From contig NZ_JAATJM010000001.1 in NCBI RefSeq assembly GCF_011927945.1, forward strand, positions 1,683,501-1,747,500: a stretch of 64,000 bases of DNA, written 5' to 3'. The translations under genes were made by a program, and so were the position numbers. This stretch comes from Brevundimonas alba (GTDB lineage: Bacteria > Pseudomonadota > Alphaproteobacteria > Caulobacterales > Caulobacteraceae). The notes beneath the pieces were generated by a model that did not search any database, was not told where the DNA came from, and saw only the letters and a program-made list of their open reading frames with translations. This document shows positions 58,188-64,000 of the stretch, in pieces. Each line of letters starts with the position of its first letter. Within the stretch, counting starts at the first letter, position 1.

Positions 58188-61100
58188 TCAGGCCGGACCG
58201 CCGTCCGCCAGCGCGCCCAGCACCGCCGCCAGCTGCTCGCCGGAGTAGGGCTTGCGCACGAACGGCCACGGCGCGTCGGCCAGGGCGGCGTCGACGTCGT
58301 CGCCCGCATAGCCCGACGTAAGCACGATCCGCATGTCTGACCATGTCCGGGCGCATTCCCGGGCCAGCTCGATCCCGGTCATGCCGCCCGGCATGACCAC
58401 ATCCGTCAGCATGATGTCGAACCGCTCCTCGCGAAGCAGCTCCAGCGCCTGCGGCGCGCTCTCGGCGGCCCGGACCTCGAGCCCGAGACCCGTCAGCAGC
58501 TCCTGGGCGACGGCGGACACGCCCGGATCGTCCTCGACCAGCAGCAGGCGGCGGCCGGCCGTCATGGCTGTTACGGCCTCGGTCTGCACCACCGTCTCGG
58601 CGGTCTGAGCACTCATCAGGGGCGGCAGGAACAGCCGGATTTCCGTGCCCCGCCCAACGGTCGAGGTGACCCGCACCCCGCCGCCGCTCTGGCGGGCGAA
58701 GCCATAGACCTGGCTGAGGCCCAGCCCCGTCCCCTTACCGACCGCCTTGGTGGTGAAGAAGGGCTCAAAGACGCGTTCGATGACCTCGGGAGCCATGCCG
58801 GACCCGTTGTCGGAAACGGTGACGCAGACGTATTGGCCGGCCGCCAATTCGGGAATCTCTCCCGCCTCGACGGGGCAGCTCATGGTCTGGACGCTGACCT
58901 TGCCGCGGTCGCCCAGCGCGTCGCGGGCGTTGACGATCAGGTTCAGCAGGGCCGCCTCGAACTGGGCCGGATCGACGCTGACCCTCGCGCCGCCGCGCCG
59001 CAGCTTGAGCTTGAAGTCGATGGCCTCGCCCAGCGCCCGCCGCAGCAGGGGCTCGCTCTCGCGGATCAGGCCGTTCAGGTCGGTCGGCTCCGGCCGCAGC
59101 GCCTGTCGCCTCGAGAAGGCCAGCAGCTGGTGGGTCAGCCGCTCGCCGCGCCGGGCCGCCGACAGCGCCGCTTCGCCCAGCTTCTTCTGGCGCGCGGCGT
59201 TGTCCGGGGACCTCAGCATCATGTCCAGCGCGCCGATCACCACGGTCAGCAGGTTGTTGAAGTCGTGGGCCACGCCCCCCGTCAGACGACCGACGGCCTC
59301 CATCCGCTGGGCGTGCATCAGGTCCGCCTCGGCCTTGGCCTTCTCCGCCAGCGCCTCTCCGACCCGCTCTTCCAGCAGCTCGTTGATCCGCTTCAGATCG
59401 TCCTCGGCGCGCTTGGCCTCGGTCACATCGATATTGGCGCCGACGTAGCCTTGGAACTGGCCGGCCCCGTCGAACCGCGGCACGCCCTCGCAGCGCAGCC
59501 AGCGCGGCCCCAGCATCGGATGATTGACCCGGGCCAGAGCCTCGAAACGGTCGCGGCCGGCCAGCGCCTTGCGGAACGCCCCGACGAACGCCTCCAGATC
59601 CGCCGGCTCCGCCAGACGCCGCCAGCCCTCGTCGATCGCGTCTTCGGACTCCACGCCGAAGAAGGTCTTGTAGCGCCGGTTGGCGAAGACCATGCGGCCT
59701 GCCTCGTCGCTCATCCAGATCAGGGCGGGGGCGCTGTCGGCGACGGTGCGGAACCGGGTTTCCGACTCCTGCAGACGCGCCTGCGCTTCGCGGATGTCGG
59801 TGACGTCGAAGGCGACGCCGACGAAGCCGATGACCTCGCCGCCGGCGCCGAAGCGTGGCCGGGAGAAGGACTTCAGCCAGCGATATTCGCCGTCGCCCTG
59901 CAGGTATCGCGCCTCCATCGAGAAGGGCTCGCCGGTCGCCTCGCCGTCGAGCGACTCCTGGAGCACACGGGGCTGATCCTCCGGATGAATGATCGCCCGC
60001 CAGTCCATCAGCCGGGCCTCTTCGTAGGCGCCGCCGCTGAAGGCGACATAGGCCTGGTTGACGAAGGCGCGGGTGCGGTCCTGCTGCGTCACCCAGATCA
60101 GCACCGGGGCGGTGTCGGCGATGGCGCGGAACCGCTCCTCGCTCTCGCGCACCTCGGCCTCGGCGCGGGTGCGCTCGATCTCCGTCCAGGTGCGGCCGGC
60201 CACCTCTTGCAGCAGCTCCAGTTCGTGGTCGGTCCATTCGCGGACCTGAGAATCGTGGGCGTAGAGGAAGGCCCGCAACCGGCCGCCGCGGATCAGCGGG
60301 GCTCGCATCAGCGAGCGGGTCTTCAGACGGTCGAACAGCTCGAAAGCGTTCTCAGTCCGTGGGTCTTCCCGCACGTCGGCGATCCGCACCGCATTACCCG
60401 CCGCGAGTTCGGCGATCAGTCCGGCGCCGAAATCCTCCAGTGAGAACCGGCCGTGCGCGCTGACGGCGTCGGCGGTCCAGTCGCGGCTCATGGAAACCGT
60501 CCCGCGCTCCTGATCGACCTCGCCATAGCCGACCCGCTGGGCGCCGAGTTCAGAGCCCAGCGCGCGCTCGACCTCGGTCATGATGTCGTCCGGCGAAGTC
60601 AGATCCCTCAGGGAGTCTGTGAGGGCGAGCAGGAAGGTCTGCCGGCGCTCCTGCCGGGCGATCAGTTCTATGGCCTCACGGGTGTCTGTGACGTCGAACG
60701 ACATGCCGACGTAGCCGAGGAAGGCTCCATTGGCGTCGAACCGCGGATTGACCGCGATCCGCATCCACCGCCAGTCACCGTCTGCCCGACGGAAGCGGGC
60801 CTCGAAACCGTAAGGCTTGTGCTTCGGCCGAAGGCGCTCCTGAACGGCATTTACCGCCGGCACATCGTCAGGATGCATCGCCTCGCGCCATACATGGCCT
60901 AGGACGTTTTCCGAGGGGCGGCCGTAGAACTGCACCAGGGCATCGTTGACGAATTCCACCTCGCCAACGGCGTTGGTCATCCAGACCGGGGAGGGGGCCG
61001 TGTCCGCCATCAGTCGGAACCGCGTCTCGCTCTCGCGCAGCGCCGCCTCTGCCGCCTTGGCTCCGGAGATGTCGACGATGACGGCGATGAAGCTGTCGAC

Positions 61101-62249
61101 CACGCCGTGCGCATTGGTCAGCGCCCGGATGCTGATGACCACCCAGACGGTCGCACCGTCTGCATGAAGGTAGCGCTTCTCCAGCTGCGTCCCGCCCTCG
61201 CTCAGGGCGCGATCGAGCGCCTTCTGGGTCGCCTCGATGTCGTCCGGATGGGTGACGGCCTCCGTACTCAGTCCCACCACATCGCCGGGGGAAACGCCGA
61301 CGATCTCGGCATAGCGGGCATTGGCGCTGAGGACGGCGCCATCCAGCCCAACCCGGGCGATGCCGGCGGACGCCTGGTCGACCATGGCCTGCAACTGGGC
61401 TTCCCGCTCACGCAGGGCGATGTCCGCGGCTCGAGCCTCTGTGACGTCGATGTTGACGCCGATCATCCCCCGAAACCGACCGTCGGCGTCGATCCGGGGC
61501 AGGGCTTCGGTGTGCAGCACGCGCCATTCCCCGTCGGCCCGGCGGAAGCGTGCTTCGACTTCGAGAACCCCTGCCTGTTCCATCGCGCCTCGCGTCGCGT
61601 CCCCGACCCGGTCCCGGTCGTCCGCGTGCACGAATGACGAGAAGTCTATGGTCTCGGCTGCGTCGTTCACGCCCCAGAATTCACGCAGGGCCTTGTTCAG
61701 ATGGACGCACCGGCCGTGCTCGTCGCTCATCCAGAGCATGACCGGCGCCTGTTCGCTGATCAGCTGGAGGCGCTGCTCGCTGTCGCTGATCTGGTCTGCG
61801 GACAGGCGCAGGGCGTCGATGGAGGCATCCAGCCGGCCAAGCACCTTGCGCAGGGAGGCTGCGACGACCGTGACGAACAGGCCGACGATGATAAAATTGG
61901 TGGTGGCGACGACCCCAAGGTGATTGCGGACGCCGACGCCGAGGGCGTCCGGGCCTGCGAATACATCCATGACAGCCCAGCCGCCGAACAGGCAGGAGAC
62001 GACCGCCACCAAGCCTGCGGCTCGCCCACCCGCCAGCGAAGCGACGATCACTGCGGGCAGCAGGATCATGAAGCCGGTGAGGTCGCCGTAGAACGTCGAG
62101 AGGCTGGCCCGGAGTACCAATACAACCACGGCTGCCGCGACGCCGATCAGAGCCGACACCCACCACGGCTGCGGGCGCACGCGTGCGAGGCGGGTGATAC
62201 CCGCATCAACATCAAGAATCCGCCGAAGAACCCCGACCACGCCCAACAA
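58188..62249 (-). CDS. Multi-PAS hybrid sensor histidine kinase with receiver domain
   Basis: A 1353-residue kinase. Four to five N-terminal membrane helices (about 28-135, with VSALIGVAAAVVVLVLRASL and VVATTNFIIVGLFVTVVAASL; DUF4118-like) are followed by three PAS domains, a GAF-like domain (about 555-690, ALTDSLRDLTSPDDIMTEVERALG), two further PAS domains, HisKA with GVAHDFNNLL (phosphorylated His), HATPase, and a C-terminal receiver with D in IMLTDVVMPGGMTG. So signal may return through the receiver or be passed on. The PAS domains may sense redox or light. It is preceded by an exact general-stress promoter and convergent with the coiled-coil gene terminator. Confidence 0.93.
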   Translation of the reverse strand: MLGVVGVLRRILDVDAGITRLARVRPQPWWVSALIGVAAAVVVLVLRASLSTFYGDLTGFMILLPAVIVASLAGGRAAGLVAVVSCLFGGWAVMDVFAGPDALGVGVRNHLGVVATTNFIIVGLFVTVVAASLRKVLGRLDASIDALRLSADQISDSEQRLQLISEQAPVMLWMSDEHGRCVHLNKALREFWGVNDAAETIDFSSFVHADDRDRVGDATRGAMEQAGVLEVEARFRRADGEWRVLHTEALPRIDADGRFRGMIGVNIDVTEARAADIALREREAQLQAMVDQASAGIARVGLDGAVLSANARYAEIVGVSPGDVVGLSTEAVTHPDDIEATQKALDRALSEGGTQLEKRYLHADGATVWVVISIRALTNAHGVVDSFIAVIVDISGAKAAEAALRESETRFRLMADTAPSPVWMTNAVGEVEFVNDALVQFYGRPSENVLGHVWREAMHPDDVPAVNAVQERLRPKHKPYGFEARFRRADGDWRWMRIAVNPRFDANGAFLGYVGMSFDVTDTREAIELIARQERRQTFLLALTDSLRDLTSPDDIMTEVERALGSELGAQRVGYGEVDQERGTVSMSRDWTADAVSAHGRFSLEDFGAGLIAELAAGNAVRIADVREDPRTENAFELFDRLKTRSLMRAPLIRGGRLRAFLYAHDSQVREWTDHELELLQEVAGRTWTEIERTRAEAEVRESEERFRAIADTAPVLIWVTQQDRTRAFVNQAYVAFSGGAYEEARLMDWRAIIHPEDQPRVLQESLDGEATGEPFSMEARYLQGDGEYRWLKSFSRPRFGAGGEVIGFVGVAFDVTDIREAQARLQESETRFRTVADSAPALIWMSDEAGRMVFANRRYKTFFGVESEDAIDEGWRRLAEPADLEAFVGAFRKALAGRDRFEALARVNHPMLGPRWLRCEGVPRFDGAGQFQGYVGANIDVTEAKRAEDDLKRINELLEERVGEALAEKAKAEADLMHAQRMEAVGRLTGGVAHDFNNLLTVVIGALDMMLRSPDNAARQKKLGEAALSAARRGERLTHQLLAFSRRQALRPEPTDLNGLIRESEPLLRRALGEAIDFKLKLRRGGARVSVDPAQFEAALLNLIVNARDALGDRGKVSVQTMSCPVEAGEIPELAAGQYVCVTVSDNGSGMAPEVIERVFEPFFTTKAVGKGTGLGLSQVYGFARQSGGGVRVTSTVGRGTEIRLFLPPLMSAQTAETVVQTEAVTAMTAGRRLLLVEDDPGVSAVAQELLTGLGLEVRAAESAPQALELLREERFDIMLTDVVMPGGMTGIELARECARTWSDMRIVLTSGYAGDDVDAALADAPWPFVRKPYSGEQLAAVLGALADGGPA

Positions 62250-62282
62250 TCAGCCCCCGTTCGCGCACGCGCGACCTCCCGC

Positions 62283-62307
62283 AACGTATTGGCGCGATTT
62301 GCGTTCC
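62283..62307 (-). promoter_or_regulatory. EcfG-type general stress promoter of the hybrid kinase
   Basis: On the minus strand GGAAC (62307-62303), 16 bases, CGTT (62286-62283), an exact match with the same spacing as at 55259 and 57364. The hybrid kinase starts about 34 bases beyond. Confidence 0.72.
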
Positions 62308-62409
62308 GGCAAGCGCGGTGTTTCGGTCGGGCGCTGTTTCGCGCCTTGCGCGGGCGGTTCGCGCGCCTAACTCCAAGCCAGCGAAACCCATCCAGAGCCC
62401 GGAGCCTCC

Positions 62410-62889
62410 ATGACCGCCACCATCGACACAGGCCTTTCGAAGACCGAACGCACGGACGTGGCGCAGGAACTGACCAAGGTTCTGGCGGACAGTTTCGCGG
62501 TCTATCTGAAGACCCACGGCTATCACTGGAATGTCCGCGGGCCCGAGTTCTTCAGCTTCCACAACCTGCTGGAACAGCAGTACCGCGACATCTGGGCGGC
62601 GCTGGACGACATCGCCGAGCGCATCCGCGCGCTGGGCGTTCTGGCCCCGCAGAGCTTCTCCGGCTTCGGCAACCTGACTTCGATCAAGGACGGCGATCCT
62701 GAGAAGGAGGCGACGGCCATGCTGACGGAGCTGATGCAGGACCACGAGACCCTGATCGCTACGGCCCGCAAGGCGTTCGAGGCCGCCGACGCCGCCGGTG
62801 ACGAGGCCTCCGCCGACCTGATGACCCAGCGTCTGGCGGCCCATGAGAAGTTCGCCTGGATGTTGCGTTCGACGCTCGGCGGACGCTGA
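62410..62889 (+). CDS. dps: Dps-family DNA-protecting ferritin
   Basis: Mini-ferritin (159 aa) forming dodecamers that bind DNA and store iron during stress. Ferroxidase ligands are visible in LKTHGYHWNVRGPEFFSFHNLLEQQYRDIWAALDDIAERIRALG (H, H, D and E). The C-terminus is typical (LAAHEKFAWMLRSTLGGR). The ATG follows GGAGCC. A hairpin follows the stop. No exact general-stress promoter is found for it, although its neighbours have one. Confidence 0.95.
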   Translation: MTATIDTGLSKTERTDVAQELTKVLADSFAVYLKTHGYHWNVRGPEFFSFHNLLEQQYRDIWAALDDIAERIRALGVLAPQSFSGFGNLTSIKDGDPEKEATAMLTELMQDHETLIATARKAFEAADAAGDEASADLMTQRLAAHEKFAWMLRSTLGGR

Positions 62890-62900
62890 CCCTTGACCGA

Positions 62901-62929
62901 GCGGCGGTTTTTGGTCTGAAAACCGCCGC
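62901..62929 (+). terminator. Probable terminator of dps
   Basis: Perfect 11-bp inverted repeat (62901-62911 and 62919-62929) with 7-base loop, 12 bases after the dps stop. The following tract is GCTTTGCG, so U-run support is weak. Confidence 0.6.
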
Positions 62930-62981
62930 GCTTTGCGACTAACAAGGGTTTTCGAGGTTACCCTCGAAGCAGGAGCTTGAT

Positions 62982-64000
62982 TTGCCCGGGATCGACTGGA
63001 CATCGATGCTGAAGACGACCCGCCGGTTCGCCGCCGCGGCTCCCGCCGCCTTGGCCGCGATCGGCGTCGCTATGGCCGCCAGCTCGACCGTCCGACCCGA
63101 GATCGATCGCCGCGCCGAGGCGGTTCGCCGTCTGACGCAGGGCGACCTGAGCGACAAGGGTCTGGCCGCCATCACCGCCCGCATGACGCCGGCTCAACTG
63201 GCCATCGCCATCCGTCACGATCCGAACGAGCGTAACCCGGCCCTCTACGGGCTCACGCCGGGATGGGAGAGCCTGTCGCTGGGCGGCAAGCCCTCGCTCG
63301 ATTTCGGCGCATCAGGCCTCGAAGCGCAGAAACTCAACGCCGCCATGCCGGTGTCGGGTCTGCTGCGGCCCGCCCGCCCGTTCGACTTCAAGCCGGCGAC
63401 GGCCGAGGATCGCCGCCGCGCGATCCGCTGTCTGACCCAGGCCATCTACTATGAGGCGGCGCTGGAGCCGACCGAAGGCCAGGAGGCAGTCGCCCAGGTC
63501 GTGCTCAACCGGGTGCGGGATCCGAACTACGCCAACTCCGTCTGCGGCGTGGTGTTCGAAGGCGCCGAACGGGTCACCGGCTGCCAGTTCAGCTTCACCT
63601 GCGATGGCTCGCTGGGGCAGGCGCCGGTCGCCTGGGCATGGAGCCGCGCCGCCCGCGTGGCCGAGCGTGCGCTGGCCGGCGCCGTGGCGACCAAGGTCGG
63701 CACGGCGACCCACTACCACGCCAACTACGTCCATCCGTGGTGGGCCCCGACGCTGAACAAGCTGACGCAGATCGGGGCGCACATCTTCTATCGCTGGAAG
63801 GGTGTCTACGGCGAACCGGCGGCGTTCCGGCAGGCCTATTCGGGCCATGAGCCCCGGATCGACGAAGTCCGCTTCGCCCGCCTGCGGATCCAGATCGCCT
63901 CTACAAAGGATGCCGAGGCCGCCTTGGCCGAAGCCGCCGCCAACGGTGAAAGCGCCACGCGCACGGTGGTGATCGACGGCCAGACCCGCACGGTCGGCGT
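62982..64000 (+). CDS. SleB-type cell wall hydrolase, second copy, 3' end outside window
   Basis: Peptidoglycan hydrolase with a signal-like N-terminus (MLKTTRRFAAAAPAALAAIGVAMAAS). The SleB region is CLTQAIYYEAALEPTEGQEAVAQVVLNRVRDPNYANSVCGVVFEGAERVTGCQFSFTCDGSLGQ, then GTATHYHANYVHPWWAP, the same arrangement as the copy at 56 kb. The catalytic glutamate is in YYEA. I chose TTG at 62982, preceded by AGGAG; an in-frame ATG at 63006 is an alternative. The end runs off the window after at least 339 codons. Confidence 0.85.
   Translation, partial: MPGIDWTSMLKTTRRFAAAAPAALAAIGVAMAASSTVRPEIDRRAEAVRRLTQGDLSDKGLAAITARMTPAQLAIAIRHDPNERNPALYGLTPGWESLSLGGKPSLDFGASGLEAQKLNAAMPVSGLLRPARPFDFKPATAEDRRRAIRCLTQAIYYEAALEPTEGQEAVAQVVLNRVRDPNYANSVCGVVFEGAERVTGCQFSFTCDGSLGQAPVAWAWSRAARVAERALAGAVATKVGTATHYHANYVHPWWAPTLNKLTQIGAHIFYRWKGVYGEPAAFRQAYSGHEPRIDEVRFARLRIQIASTKDAEAALAEAAANGESATRTVVIDGQTRTVG

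Noticed and set aside
58833..60443. A 536-codon plus-strand frame inside the hybrid kinase
   Set aside because: Antisense to clear PAS and kinase domains, with compositional bias and no domain; judged an artefact of GC-rich codon usage.

Overview
The window looks like a chromosome segment of a GC-rich alphaproteobacterium of the Caulobacterales, most likely Brevundimonas or a close relative (an inference from gene content, not a database match). The signs are a complete ctrA gene with a promoter rich in GANTC sites, a DivJ-like kinase, CarD, early (class II) flagellar operons behind CtrA-type boxes, and promoters of the alphaproteobacterial general stress sigma factor EcfG/SigT type. Coding density is high, with many 4-base ATGA/GTGA/TTGA overlaps. 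I see no phage, transposase, integron, CRISPR array or rRNA.

Layout. 0-9.4 kb: partial M1 peptidase, YjbR-like protein, rpmB, a DUF3617 protein, a coupled glycosyltransferase/beta-barrel pair, carD, fdxA, and an S4-domain gene coupled to a SUV3-like helicase. 9.4-14.9 kb: a GANTC-rich intergenic region, tRNA-Arg(CCU), a membrane-protein/two-component operon, a DUF983 protein and a CinA-type amidase. 14.9-20.6 kb: a very large TPR exoprotein, HU, fliP-fliO, and divergent flgB-flgC-fliE. 20.7-25.4 kb: amidohydrolase, VOC protein, acyltransferase, glycosyltransferase-like protein and folE. 25.5-27.7 kb: fliQ-fliR-flhB. 27.6-34.8 kb: HxlR regulator and acyl-CoA dehydrogenase, DivJ-like kinase, sufE, a small exported protein, a DUF6456/DnaA-domain-IV-like pair, and ctrA. 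34.8-41.3 kb: intradiol dioxygenase, DUF2141, rhlE-type helicase, DUF1345, a repeat-bearing intergenic region and glcB. 41.3-48.9 kb: a type I secretion ABC/HlyD pair, then PadR and HAAS-type genes leading into an unusual KASIII-like / heme-oxygenase-like / unknown operon. 49-50.7 kb: an Ada-type repair gene whose glycosylase domain has been excised, plus ogt. 50.7-55.2 kb: nadA, a 37-codon ORF, an M50 protease, nadB and nadC, behind two matching palindromes. 55.2-64 kb: a stress and cell-envelope block with three exact GGAAC-N16-CGTT promoters, small hydrophilic proteins, a glycine-zipper lipoprotein, two SleB-type hydrolases, a 1353-residue multi-PAS hybrid kinase and Dps.

How the parts fit together. 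CtrA made at 34.0 kb probably drives both flagellar promoters, whose boxes have the same spacing, and DivJ-like signalling would feed the same circuit. The 55-62.5 kb block probably belongs to the general stress regulon. The best candidates for undescribed biology are the KASIII-like/HDO/unknown operon, the nad operon with its embedded microprotein and membrane protease, and the DnaA-domain-IV-like protein with its DUF6456 partner beside ctrA.
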